DNA of 33,022 bases from an uncultured bacterium (GTDB lineage Bacteria > Cyanobacteriota > Vampirovibrionia > Gastranaerophilales > Gastranaerophilaceae): the NCBI GenBank assembly GCA_947361225.1, contig CANAIK010000018.1:1-33022 (forward strand), read 5' to 3'. Made by a program: the position numbers and the translations under genes. This document shows, piece after piece, positions 1-8,450 of this stretch (the stretch's first letter is position 1; each line of letters opens with the position of its first letter). The notes below the pieces were generated by a model. The model was not told where the DNA came from. It ran no database searches and saw only the letters and a program-made list of their open reading frames with translations.

Positions 1-463
1 TAATGTCTTTTTGTTCTAAGCCTTGTTCTCTTCTATCTTTCGCAAAAGAAATTACCTCGGAAAAATTTCCTTTTGTTTTTCTCGTATTAACCCATTGCAA
101 CCCATTGTCGTCTAACAAAGGAGAAACGCTTGCCAGCGGAATGTTGAAAAGATACTTCATTTCTCCTGTGGGACGATATTCTTTATCAATATCGGGGATT
201 CCAAAGTTAATTTTTGTTACATCCTTACCTTGCATACGGGTTATATCCAAACATCTTGTGCCTTTTCCCCCTGCTGCAACAAAAACTTCTATATCATCTC
301 TTATGTCGTCATAGCGTCCTTGTGTAGACGCACAAATTTCTCTTGCTGTTTTGTCGAAAGGAATAATTATATTTCGACCTATTGCCATACCTGAATTTTC
401 AGTTGATGTTGCTACTCTAACACCCTTAAACGCATTTTGGTTTTGGATTGAGCTAATTTTCAT
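1..463 (-). CDS. Nucleotidyltransferase-like protein, left tandem copy (C-terminus outside window)
   Basis: Open from an ATG at 463 down to the window edge, about 154 codons with no stop. It is a paralogue of the next gene (632-1846), collinear throughout: it begins MKISSIQNQNAFKG and has the nucleotide-binding loop VAAGGKGTRC followed by MQGKDVTK. The loop is closer to the canonical GxGTR of NTP-transferases than that of its neighbour (GKGKR), but the usual Pro after the loop is replaced (LDIT against LPLT). Bases 1-55 are identical to 1384-1438 while the flanking sequence is clearly diverged, which suggests gene conversion. The 5' leader is also homologous to that of the neighbour. Likely role is transfer of a nucleotidyl group to a sugar phosphate; substrate unknown. 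The C-terminal half cannot be judged. Confidence 0.75.
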   Translation of the reverse strand, partial: MKISSIQNQNAFKGVRVATSTENSGMAIGRNIIIPFDKTAREICASTQGRYDDIRDDIEVFVAAGGKGTRCLDITRMQGKDVTKINFGIPDIDKEYRPTGEMKYLFNIPLASVSPLLDDNGLQWVNTRKTKGNFSEVISFAKDRREQGLEQKDI

Positions 464-577
464 AGTTTATAAATCCTGCTTTCTATTAAATAATACAGCT
501 ATTCGTTTGTTTTAAAACCACTAAATAAAAAAAATTGTTTAAATAGAATAAAAGTATTAATTAATGTTAAACTTATT

Positions 578-611
578 AAAACCCCTTTGAGAATTTTCAC
601 AAAGGGGTTTT
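578..611 (-). terminator. Intrinsic terminator between the tandem nucleotidyltransferases
   Basis: Perfect 12-bp inverted repeat (AAAACCCCTTTG, 578-589; CAAAGGGGTTTT, 600-611) with a 10-base loop. It lies just after the stop of the minus-strand gene 632-1846, and on that strand the stem runs into a TTTTAATA tract. It probably separates the two copies into independent transcripts. Confidence 0.75.
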
Positions 612-631
612 AATATTAAAAAATTAATTTT

Positions 632-1846
632 CTAGTCGTTTACTACGCCTGCAACGTGCATTCCTTCAATATCTTTAACTTCAACTTGGGAAGTTTTTGG
701 AAGAGTATCTGTTGCGTCTATATAATCAGCTAGTTTTCTAGCGCTTTTGAATGTATCAACTGCCTTGGGTGTAGCAAGAATGGTGGTTTGCGCTCCATCG
801 TTATAACAAGTAGCTGCAGCTGAGCGTTTAAAAGCCTCTTGCATTCCTCGAGGAAGATAAGTAAGAAAACGACCTTTGGAGAATTCTTCTGTTAGTTTCG
901 CCATTGTATCAGGTTGACCTGCATCTTCCCAGTCTTTTACAATTTTTATTGTGCACATATCAGTCCCGAAGTGCTCTTGTACTTTTGTTGACGCAAGTGC
1001 AAAGTCATAGGGTTCACTGTCGTCTCTTGCAATAAACATCGGATCTTCTTCGATTTTATCTAATAGCCAGTCCATTGCTTCTTTTTTCATTACAAAGGTT
1101 CCTGTGTTTGCTACACAGTTTCCATCGTCTGTTGCAAAGTCTTTTGCAAGTTCAACTGTTTTTGGTTTTTCCAGGAATTTGTCAAGTTTGTAGATGTCGT
1201 CTTTTCCTGTTGGAAGGGCTTTTAGACACCCAAAGTTGTTAACTGTTTCTTCGGGGGTTCTTTTAACTCCAACTAAACCTAGAACTTTGGAGTCGTCTTT
1301 AATTACATCTCTTAGGTAGTCAAGTATTTCGAATTCTTCGTCTTCGCCTTGCACTCCAAAGAAATTGTCTCCGCACATAAAGATAATGTCTTTTTGTTCT
1401 AAGCCTTGTTCTCTTCTATCTTTCGCAAAAGAAATTACTTCAGCAAAACTTCCTTTTGCAACAGGAGCGTTAACGGTTTTTAATCCGTCTTCGTCTAATA
1501 AAGGAGCAGCGCTTGCCATTGGAATATTAAGAACATAAAGCATTTTTCCTGTTGCTTTACCTTGTTTATCAACTTCAGGGATTCCATAATAAACTTTTGT
1601 TACATCATCGCCTTGCATATGAGTTAATGGCAAACATCTTTTGCCTTTTCCTGCCGCCGCAACAAAAACTTCGGTCGTATCAATAATATCAGCATAGCGA
1701 GAACCTTTTTTGTCGCTAATTTTTTGCGCCGTTTCTCTAAAAGGAATAATTACGTTGTCACGGATTTGTTTTCCTGAATTTTTGGAGGATGTTGTTACTG
1801 TTACACCCTTAAATGCGTTTTGGTTTTGAATTGAGTTGATTTTCAT
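632..1846 (-). CDS. NTP-transferase-family (sugar-1-phosphate nucleotidyltransferase-like) protein
   Basis: 404 residues. After an N-terminal tail with the recurrent MKIxxIxxQxxFKG motif (residues 1-14), the nucleotidyltransferase fold starts near residue 59: EVFVAAAGKGKRCLPLTH (nucleotide loop, 61-76), a metal/nucleotide motif FMCGDNFF (156-162), an FLEKPK stretch and VANTGTFVM, matching the EKP...NAGIYVF landmarks of the PF00483 family. The core of the loop is GKGKR instead of GxGTR, so activity or substrate may differ from GalU/RfbA-type enzymes. Length exceeds a minimal GalU (about 300); the extra C-terminal part is unassigned. The start is supported by an AGGAT ribosome site in a leader shared with the left copy. 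It could act on UDP- or dTDP-sugars for surface glycans; the substrate cannot be read from sequence. Confidence 0.7.
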   Translation of the reverse strand: MKINSIQNQNAFKGVTVTTSSKNSGKQIRDNVIIPFRETAQKISDKKGSRYADIIDTTEVFVAAAGKGKRCLPLTHMQGDDVTKVYYGIPEVDKQGKATGKMLYVLNIPMASAAPLLDEDGLKTVNAPVAKGSFAEVISFAKDRREQGLEQKDIIFMCGDNFFGVQGEDEEFEILDYLRDVIKDDSKVLGLVGVKRTPEETVNNFGCLKALPTGKDDIYKLDKFLEKPKTVELAKDFATDDGNCVANTGTFVMKKEAMDWLLDKIEEDPMFIARDDSEPYDFALASTKVQEHFGTDMCTIKIVKDWEDAGQPDTMAKLTEEFSKGRFLTYLPRGMQEAFKRSAAATCYNDGAQTTILATPKAVDTFKSARKLADYIDATDTLPKTSQVEVKDIEGMHVAGVVND

Positions 1847-1887
1847 AATTTTAATCCTACTTTCTATTTACAACACAACTGTTTTTT

Positions 1888-1893
1888 ATTATA
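1888..1893 (-). promoter_or_regulatory. Candidate -10 element for the 632-1846 gene
   Basis: On the minus strand this reads TATAAT, about 42 bases upstream of the ATG. No good -35 box is visible at standard spacing. The homologous leader of the left copy has TTTTAAAA at the aligned place, so the two copies may be expressed differently. Confidence 0.35.
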
Positions 1894-1943
1894 AACCTTG
1901 TGAAGGAAATTTTTTGTTAAATAGGATTAAATGTTAACAAATG

Positions 1944-2663
1944 TTAAACTTTTAAATTATTGCTATTTGTAAATGCCATATAATTTTTCATTGTTAAAGG
2001 TTTTTTGTTTGCTCTAATGAGTTGTCCGGGTTTTAAATGACTCGGATCAAAATAAGGCATATACGGTTTTTCTTCCAATGAAGGGTTTTCTTTTTCCCTG
2101 TGTTTTTGAACAAAATAAGCGCTAACATCACGAATAATAGGAGTAAGAACAGCGCATCCTACAACAGCTCCGATGAATGCTCCTAAAACACCTGTACCGG
2201 CTTTTAGACTGTTTTTGTAATCCAATCTTGCTGCATCGGTTAAATTTTTACCTTCAAAAATTGCTGCATCGGTTAATTTTCCACCTTCAAAAAAGGTATC
2301 TTTCATTGATTGGATATATTTATCGTCTTTTTTAAATAACCCTTTGCTTTTTTTGTCGATTTTTTTCTTAATAAATTTGAGAACATTCTCGTCTTTAATT
2401 TCGATTTTTTCTGCTGCTCTTTGTAAAAATTTAATGATTTTAGATGTCATTAAATAATAAATACCGATATTTGCTACCCCTGTAACGGCTCCAGCGGGAA
2501 CAAGGAATTTTTTATCTTCCTTGGATGTATTTTTATCAACCGCAGCAGCGCAAGTGTTGCTAATTGCAGCAAAAATCATTCCTGCAGCATTTAAGACAAG
2601 CAGTGCTTTTCCTGCGTTTTTAGATGGATTACAAGATTCTAATATTTTAGAAAAATCAGGCAT
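1944..2663 (-). CDS. Lineage-specific membrane protein of unknown function
   Basis: 239 residues, not recognised. Hydrophobic segments are visible near residues 19-41 (ALLVLNAAGMIFAAISNTCAAA), 53-72 (VPAGAVTGVANIGIYYLMTS) and 155-180 (AGTGVLGAFIGAVVGCAVLTPI), separated by a basic, Lys-rich central part. That centre contains a tandem 11-residue repeat, GKLTDAAIFE then GKNLTDAARLD, mirrored in a 33-bp DNA repeat around 2228-2295. The ATG at 2663 overlaps the stop of the upstream gene by 8 bases and is preceded by AAGGAGG, so the two genes are translationally coupled and probably work together. It lacks the N-terminal MKI/FKG motif found on its partner. Confidence 0.7.
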   Translation of the reverse strand: MPDFSKILESCNPSKNAGKALLVLNAAGMIFAAISNTCAAAVDKNTSKEDKKFLVPAGAVTGVANIGIYYLMTSKIIKFLQRAAEKIEIKDENVLKFIKKKIDKKSKGLFKKDDKYIQSMKDTFFEGGKLTDAAIFEGKNLTDAARLDYKNSLKAGTGVLGAFIGAVVGCAVLTPIIRDVSAYFVQKHREKENPSLEEKPYMPYFDPSHLKPGQLIRANKKPLTMKNYMAFTNSNNLKV

Positions 2664-3252
2664 TTTTTACCTCCTTATCATTAGAGGTGTTTTTTGAAAC
2701 AAGATTGGTTATTTTTTTGTTTATATAATTAACCAAAGGAATGTCCAACAAGAAATTTGTAAACATCATAACCAAAATTGCACTTGCGCCGCCTATTGAT
2801 TTTCCCCAAGCCTCTGCGTTTTCTTTATATTTATATAAATTTTGCGCACTGCTTAATTTTTCAGGATTAATAATATCGGCTATTTTAGAACCGGCTTTTT
2901 CTCCCAGTTTTGACATTAATAAAGTAGAGGCAAATATGCATAAAGCTCTTATTGCAACCCCTGTAATTGTTCCGCCGACTGCTTGAGCGTGGGTTCTTAT
3001 TGCTTGGGTTTTAGAACTTTGTCTTGTTCTATTATCCTTTTCGTTTGTTGCTTTTGTTATAACTTCACCGATTCCGATATCAATAGCCGGTGAAACTACC
3101 GCTTCTGCGCTCGACATTACAATTTTTTGCGCAACAACCGAAGCTCCCGCAAGTCCTGCAATTCCAACCTGATGTTTTGAGATGAAATTGAGCGCAGTGT
3201 CTGCTGCTCCTCCTTTAAAATTCTGTTGTTGTCTAATGCTGTTTATTCTCAT
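2656..3252 (-). CDS. Lineage-specific membrane protein with N-terminal MRI...NFKG motif
   Basis: 198 residues from the preferred ATG at 3252, giving MRINSIRQQQNFKGG. An ATG 18 bases upstream would add MDFTKT, but the start at 3252 matches the conserved start of other proteins here and follows a GGATT leader like theirs. Hydrophobic stretches appear near residues 28-46, 94-116 (GGTITGVAIRALCIFASTLL) and 150-170. The protein is small, alanine/glycine-rich in the membrane parts and not recognisable as a known family. It forms a two-gene unit with 1944-2663 and is divergent from leuA. Confidence 0.7.
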   Translation of the reverse strand: MRINSIRQQQNFKGGAADTALNFISKHQVGIAGLAGASVVAQKIVMSSAEAVVSPAIDIGIGEVITKATNEKDNRTRQSSKTQAIRTHAQAVGGTITGVAIRALCIFASTLLMSKLGEKAGSKIADIINPEKLSSAQNLYKYKENAEAWGKSIGGASAILVMMFTNFLLDIPLVNYINKKITNLVSKNTSNDKEVKNA

Positions 3253-3345
3253 AGTTTTTGTAAAATCCAAATTATTTAAATATGCTGAAAGTAAAAATTT
3301 GCTAGTTATAATTGTAGTTTTTACATTTTTTTACATAACAAATCA

Positions 3346-3375
3346 TTGACCCCTAAGTCTTGTTTGGACTAAAAT
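3346..3375 (+). promoter_or_regulatory. Candidate sigma-70 promoter of leuA
   Basis: TTGACC (3346-3351) and TAAAAT (3370-3375), each one mismatch from consensus, with an 18-base spacer. leuA follows with AAGGA at 3411-3415 and ATG at 3426. Confidence 0.45.
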
Positions 3376-3425
3376 CTATTATAGCAAAATATTTTAAAAA
3401 ATAAATAGTTAAGGATATTAAGAAT

Positions 3426-4946
3426 ATGCAAAGAAAACCTTTTTTTTATGATATTACATTAAGGGACGGCAATCAATCTTTAAAAAAGCCCTGGAGTTTA
3501 GAAGAAAAACTCTTTGTTTTCGATAAAATTACGGAACTTAATATCCCTGCTGTTGAAATTGGTTTTCCTGCGTCATCTAAAATGGATTTTGAATGTTGTG
3601 TGGAATTGTCCAAAAAAGCGGGTGACACCCTTGTGTCCGTTTTGGCTCGTGCTAATAAAAGCGATATTGATAAAGCGATTCTTGCTACAAAAGATGCAAA
3701 AAAATCCAGAATTCATACTTTTATAACGCTTTCCCCTTTTCATATGGAACACGTTTTAAATAAACAAAAAGAAGACGTTGCAAAAATGGCGATTGATGCG
3801 GTTGAATATGCTTGCAGTCAGCTTAAAAACGCCTCAAGAACTGTTGATATTGAATTTTCGGTTGAACATTTTGGAGATTGTTCCAATAATCTTGATTTTG
3901 TAATTGAAGTTTTAAAAGAAATTGTAAAAAAAGGCGCAAAGACAATAAATCTTCCTAATACGGTTGAAAGATATCGTCCTTTAAAATTTTTAGCTATGGT
4001 TGAAAGTGTTAAAAACGCTCTTGGGGATGACGTTATCATTTCTTTGCATAATCACAATGATCTTGGAATGGCAACTGCAACAACGGTTGAAGGGTTTTTT
4101 AAAGGAGCAACCCAATTGGAGTGCTGTTTAAACGGATTGGGCGAAAGGGCGGGAAATACTGATTTTTGTCAGGTTGCAACAGCACTTCACAATTGCGGGG
4201 TTGAATCCGGAATTGATTTATCAAAACTTTATGAAACAGCTCTTGTTATATCTCAAATGTCTCAAGTGAAAATTTATGAAAAAGCTCCTCTGATTGGACC
4301 TGAAGCATTGGCGCATCGAAGCGGAATTCATCAGGACGGAGCAATTAAAACAAAAGATTTTGAATTCGGAGCCTATCGACCAATTAATCCGACTTTAATC
4401 GGTCGATATGACGATGAGAAAATCGGTTTCACTTCTCAATCCGGAAAAACTGCGATTTACGATATTATTAAAGGATTAAAATATCCTATTACAATTAAAG
4501 AATCGGTTTATTTGACTCCTTTTGCAAAACAAATTGCGCAATCAAAGGGCGAGTTGACTCCTAAGGAAGTTTTAAATTTGTATTTAGATAAAATTTGCAA
4601 CATTAAGGGTCCTTTTGAACTTATCACCTTTAAACAAGTTGAAAAAGGGGTTTTCGATTTATTTTTCAACTTTAAAAACGAAAGAAAAGAAGTTATCGGA
4701 TTGGGAAATGGTCCTGTGGATGCTTGTTTAAACGCATTGAAAAAAATCGGATTTGAGGTTAAGTTATCCAACTACAAACAATATTCAATAGACGCTGATA
4801 AAGATAGCTCTCAAGCTCAAGCAATGAGTGCAATTTCAATTCTTGATGATAAAAAAGGTGAAATTATAGGAAGGGCAATTGATACATCGACCGCTCTAGC
4901 TAATGTTAAAGCTATATTTAACGCACTTAATCAAATTTATAGTTAG
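3426..4946 (+). CDS. leuA: 2-isopropylmalate synthase
   Basis: 506 residues. Condenses acetyl-CoA with 2-oxoisovalerate, the first committed step of leucine synthesis, in the cytoplasm. The HMGL-like TIM barrel begins at once with DITLRDGNQSLK (catalytic TLRDG, residues 11-15) and includes the metal-site LHNHNDLGMAT and the LNGLGERAGN loop. The C-terminal regulatory LeuA dimer domain is present: GNGPVDACLNALK and the final GRAIDTSTALANVKAIFNAL correspond to the leucine-binding region. Length is close to E. coli LeuA (523). The substitution pattern (LKKPW after RDGNQ) resembles the longer eukaryote/actinobacterial-style synthases slightly, so citramalate synthase is an alternative but less likely. 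It is monocistronic here; no other leu genes are nearby. Confidence 0.88.
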   Translation: MQRKPFFYDITLRDGNQSLKKPWSLEEKLFVFDKITELNIPAVEIGFPASSKMDFECCVELSKKAGDTLVSVLARANKSDIDKAILATKDAKKSRIHTFITLSPFHMEHVLNKQKEDVAKMAIDAVEYACSQLKNASRTVDIEFSVEHFGDCSNNLDFVIEVLKEIVKKGAKTINLPNTVERYRPLKFLAMVESVKNALGDDVIISLHNHNDLGMATATTVEGFFKGATQLECCLNGLGERAGNTDFCQVATALHNCGVESGIDLSKLYETALVISQMSQVKIYEKAPLIGPEALAHRSGIHQDGAIKTKDFEFGAYRPINPTLIGRYDDEKIGFTSQSGKTAIYDIIKGLKYPITIKESVYLTPFAKQIAQSKGELTPKEVLNLYLDKICNIKGPFELITFKQVEKGVFDLFFNFKNERKEVIGLGNGPVDACLNALKKIGFEVKLSNYKQYSIDADKDSSQAQAMSAISILDDKKGEIIGRAIDTSTALANVKAIFNALNQIYS

Positions 4947-4985
4947 GGCAAATTTTTAAATTTTTGTGGTTTATATTCTTTGTCT

Positions 4986-6629
4986 ATGAATATAATTTCA
5001 ATTAAAAATTGTCCTAAAATTTGCTACAAGTCTGTTAACAAAAGAAAAACAGATAATTTGAGCTATACAAAAACACCTTTAATTCAAAAAAATTCAAATT
5101 TTTTGCCTGGTTATCCCTTGCCTGCTTTTTTAGGGGTGAAAAAATTTGAGCCTGTAATAAAACAAGAGAATATCGGTTTAATTGACGATTATTCTAATAT
5201 TGATTCTTTTTGTCAAAAATTAGTACAAAAATTGGATTCTCAAGCTCTTAATCCCACTGAAAAAGATATTGATTCACTGGTTTTAGAGCTTGAACTTGAA
5301 ACCAAGGCGCCCAAAAAGACAATTCTTGAAGTTCTTTACAAACTAACTCAATTTAGCAGTTTTTCTTCAATTGAAACAATCGAAAAAACTTTAGATAAGA
5401 ACAAAGCAAAAATAATGTCTTATGTTTATCCAACTTTAAATATTAACCACAGTCTTGATTATATTCTTAATCAAAAATTTAATTTAAACGAAAAATATCA
5501 AACTTCTTTATATGGAGCTTTTCTTGATGACAATTTATTAAAATCATTCGAGAACAACGAATTCGAAAACAATTTTATGGCGCAATGTTATTTTGATGCC
5601 ACCGAAGCTTTATATTATCTAGACGGATCGGAAATCAAGGGAAAAGACGGAATTTATTACAATAATTCTTTTTTGGTCGGATCGGGGTATTTAAAATATT
5701 GCGCTAAGAGTGTTATTGAAAAAATTCAAGACGGAGCTAATCTTGATGAAGCAATTAACGGGGATTTTCTTTTAAGGGCTAAAAAAATTTCCGATTTTAA
5801 AGGTAAAAGGCTGGTTATTATTAAAAAAGATATTCCCGAAAACGAACAGGATTTAAAATCGGGGATTGTAAAAAATCTTCAATCAAAAACACCCGATGTT
5901 TCTGCAATTAAAGCTACAATTGAAAAATATGCTAATAAAAAACAACAAAATTCAAATGATAACCTTAGGGCAATTGCCCAATATTTAGATATGAACGCTC
6001 AGTTTTTCTCTCCTTTAAGATTGCAAAAATTATCTGTTGATAAATTTAAACAAATAAAAAATTGTGCTGATAAAACTAAAAGAAACTTGTATTATATCCC
6101 GGAAGCTCAAAAAAGCACGGCTTATATTAATTATATGTTTTTAAGAAGTAATAAAATTAATCCTAAGAATGTTATTTTTAATTTTGAACCCGATAAAGTT
6201 ATTAAGAATAAAAACATTATTTTTATTGATGACCTTGCTCTTGGCGGCAATAGTTTAAATGAAGTTGTTTCGGATTATAAATATATTGAATCGGAAGTTA
6301 GTGAGAATTGTAATCTTTATTTAGCTCCTTTTAGCGCACTAAGCGATTATAACCCTCAAGAATCCGATTCTTACTGTTTTTTATCTCAGTTTAGCGAGGG
6401 AAAAAATTTAATAAAAATCCCTGTTGAAGAAGAAATTTATAATTTTAAAGATTCTAAAGAAGAACAAAGAAATTTGCTTAATTATTTGTTTGGTAGTTCC
6501 TATGGAAATTATCAAACCTGTATTTATCTTCCTTATATGCTCCCTGACAACAATTCAAAAATTTCTGCTCAAATTTTCGGGGATTGTTTGTATAAAAATA
6601 CAAGACATTCAAATAAAGGCTTATTTTGA
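4986..6629 (+). CDS. Orphan protein with phosphoribosyltransferase-like PRPP-loop motif
   Basis: 547 residues from the ATG at 4986 (a TTG two codons earlier is less likely). Not recognised as a whole. Near residues 410-424 it reads NIIFIDDLALGGNSL, preceded by basic and hydrophobic sequence; this resembles the PRPP loop of type I phosphoribosyltransferases (hhhhDDhxxTGxT), with the Thr-Gly-x-Thr replaced by Gly-Gly-Asn-Ser. The rest is mixed alpha/beta without obvious membrane segments. The N-terminus (MNIISIKN...) loosely resembles other tagged proteins here and has PAFLGVKK near residue 50. The 3' end overlaps the convergent dehydrogenase gene by 9 bases. Enzymatic activity is unproven; it may be a lineage-specific protein with a degenerate PRTase fold. 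Confidence 0.65.
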   Translation: MNIISIKNCPKICYKSVNKRKTDNLSYTKTPLIQKNSNFLPGYPLPAFLGVKKFEPVIKQENIGLIDDYSNIDSFCQKLVQKLDSQALNPTEKDIDSLVLELELETKAPKKTILEVLYKLTQFSSFSSIETIEKTLDKNKAKIMSYVYPTLNINHSLDYILNQKFNLNEKYQTSLYGAFLDDNLLKSFENNEFENNFMAQCYFDATEALYYLDGSEIKGKDGIYYNNSFLVGSGYLKYCAKSVIEKIQDGANLDEAINGDFLLRAKKISDFKGKRLVIIKKDIPENEQDLKSGIVKNLQSKTPDVSAIKATIEKYANKKQQNSNDNLRAIAQYLDMNAQFFSPLRLQKLSVDKFKQIKNCADKTKRNLYYIPEAQKSTAYINYMFLRSNKINPKNVIFNFEPDKVIKNKNIIFIDDLALGGNSLNEVVSDYKYIESEVSENCNLYLAPFSALSDYNPQESDSYCFLSQFSEGKNLIKIPVEEEIYNFKDSKEEQRNLLNYLFGSSYGNYQTCIYLPYMLPDNNSKISAQIFGDCLYKNTRHSNKGLF

Positions 6630-7613
6630 TCTTGATAATTTGAATTCGTGGTTATCCAGTTTTTCTTTTCTTTCTCCAAGCATTATTTTTTCGGCACTTT
6701 CCAGAATATTTACAATCATATATCCGTTTTCACCGTCTGATCTTGGAGTTTTATCGTTTTCAATGCAATTTAAGAAATGTTGACATTCGAGCTTTAATGG
6801 CTCGATTTCAAGGTAATCAAAAACTTCAATTTCATTATGGGAGCTTTTTTTGTTGTCATAAACCTTTAGTTTTCCTTCTTGAAGTGTATCGTCAAGGATT
6901 GCCGTTGCTTTATCGCCACGAATTAAAAGCGAAACCCTTTTGGTGGGATGAATCCAGCTGTCTGAAATTTGTCCTATTAATCCGTCTTCGAATTCAATTG
7001 TTAAATGCGTAATATCACAAATATTCTCAAATTCACTTGCAACCCCGACAGCATTTAATACTTTTAAGGGAGCTTTTCCCGTAACGTGCGCTATCATTGA
7101 AACATCGTGGGGAGCAAGGTCCCACATAACACTTCTGTCGTTTTTGTAATAGTTAATATTCAACCTATCCGATTGAGCGTATTTAATTTCCCCTAAAACC
7201 CCTTGAGCAATAAGCATTTTAAGTCTGTTAACAGCAGGATGATACAACAAAAGATGTCCAACCAGAAGTTTAACATTCATTTTTTGAGCTAAATCCTTAA
7301 GTTCTTTAGCTTCAAGGGCTGAGGTTGAAATTGGTTTTTCAACATAAACGTGTTTATGACATAAAAGTGCTTTTTTTACGATATTAAAATGCGTATGACT
7401 CGGGGTTACAACGCAAAGTGCTTTAATCTCCGGATTGGATAGAATTTCATCAAAATTTTGGGTTGTTTTAATATCAGGATAAAGTTCCTCAATCATTTTT
7501 AAATTTTCATTATCCAAATCGCAAACACTATGCAAAGCACCCAAATTGTAAAAATTTCTTACGATATTTCTACCCCAAATTCCACATCCTACTACAGCAA
7601 CGCACTTTTTCAT
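6621..7613 (-). CDS. Gfo/Idh/MocA-family NAD(P)-dependent oxidoreductase
   Basis: 330 residues. N-terminal Rossmann fold with VAVVGCGIWGRN (dinucleotide motif, residues 6-16), the family motif VEKPIS (residues 91-96) with the catalytic-site Lys, then the substrate domain including MWDLAPHD (163-170), typical of WlbA/WbpB-like UDP-N-acetyl sugar 3-dehydrogenases. Those enzymes oxidise C3 of a UDP-HexNAc(A) on the route to amino or diamino sugars of surface glycans. The divergent neighbour at 7704 is a glycosyltransferase, which fits a surface-polysaccharide role. Substrate is not certain; inositol or other sugar dehydrogenases of the same superfamily remain possible. Confidence 0.8.
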   Translation of the reverse strand: MKKCVAVVGCGIWGRNIVRNFYNLGALHSVCDLDNENLKMIEELYPDIKTTQNFDEILSNPEIKALCVVTPSHTHFNIVKKALLCHKHVYVEKPISTSALEAKELKDLAQKMNVKLLVGHLLLYHPAVNRLKMLIAQGVLGEIKYAQSDRLNINYYKNDRSVMWDLAPHDVSMIAHVTGKAPLKVLNAVGVASEFENICDITHLTIEFEDGLIGQISDSWIHPTKRVSLLIRGDKATAILDDTLQEGKLKVYDNKKSSHNEIEVFDYLEIEPLKLECQHFLNCIENDKTPRSDGENGYMIVNILESAEKIMLGERKEKLDNHEFKLSRSK

Positions 7614-7703
7614 CTATAATTCCTTTAATAAAAAATCTTTTAATTAAATTTTAATAAACAAATACTTGTTAGTCAAATTTAATGTTTATGATACTATAAA
7701 TTT

Positions 7704-8450
7704 ATGAATAGAACTTATGTATTAAACTGTCCTGTTGATTTATGTGATTGCGAAACTGCGCTTGACAGCGTTTATAGTGCGCTAAATGATAATAAAAATT
7801 TTCATATAGTTACAATTAATCCTGAAATGATTATGAATGCTCAAAAGAATAAAAATTTTTTTGAAATTCTAAATAAATCCGACCTAAATATTCCCGACGG
7901 GGTTGGGGTTAGAATTGCGCTTAAAATGCAGAAAATTAACCAAAATCAAATAAGGGGGGTTGATTTTTCCCGTTGTTTAATGGATTTAGCAGCGAAAAAA
8001 TCGCTAAGAGTTGGTTTTTTAGGCGCTAAAGAAGAAGTTATAAAAAAAGCTAAGGAAAATTTTTTAAAAAAATTGCCCGATCTAAATTTTTGTTATGTTA
8101 GAAACGGATATTTTGATTCAATTGAGGAAATTATTGAGGAAATTAAACTTTCAAGTCCTCAAATTCTTTTAGTTGGCTTAGGTTCACCCAAGCAAGAGGA
8201 AATTATTGTTAAATTAAAAGAAATCCTTAAAGGTTGCGTTTTTGTTGGAGTTGGAGGCAGTTTCGACGTATTTTCAGGATGCACAAAAGAATCTCCGTTA
8301 ATATTTCAAAAATTAGGGCTTGAATGGCTTTATAGAACGGTTTTAGAGCCAAAAAGACTTAAAAGAATTTTTCCTGTTTTGCCATTATTTGTAATCAAGT
8401 GTATAATAAATACTATAATAAAGGGTCAAAAAATTGAAAAAAATAGCTGA
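7704..8450 (+). CDS. WecG/TagA/CpsF-family glycosyltransferase
   Basis: 248 residues, the normal full length. Family landmarks in order: TINPEMIMNAQKN, the DLNIPDGVGV motif (catalytic-site Asp region, about residues 62-71), RVGFLGAKEEV, ILLVGLGSPKQEEI and GVGGSFDVFSG, then a basic/hydrophobic tail (EWLYRTVLEPKRLKRI) thought to contact the membrane. Relatives transfer ManNAc or ManNAcA from UDP to a polyprenyl-PP-GlcNAc acceptor on the inner face of the membrane (enterobacterial common antigen, wall teichoic acid). It opens a tight operon: the next start codon lies inside its 3' end. Which glycan it builds is unknown. Confidence 0.88.
   Translation: MNRTYVLNCPVDLCDCETALDSVYSALNDNKNFHIVTINPEMIMNAQKNKNFFEILNKSDLNIPDGVGVRIALKMQKINQNQIRGVDFSRCLMDLAAKKSLRVGFLGAKEEVIKKAKENFLKKLPDLNFCYVRNGYFDSIEEIIEEIKLSSPQILLVGLGSPKQEEIIVKLKEILKGCVFVGVGGSFDVFSGCTKESPLIFQKLGLEWLYRTVLEPKRLKRIFPVLPLFVIKCIINTIIKGQKIEKNS

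Noticed and set aside
3-314. Plus-strand open frame of 103 codons at the left edge
   Set aside because: It is the antisense of the partial nucleotidyltransferase (1-463, minus), whose minus-strand translation aligns with the neighbour paralogue.
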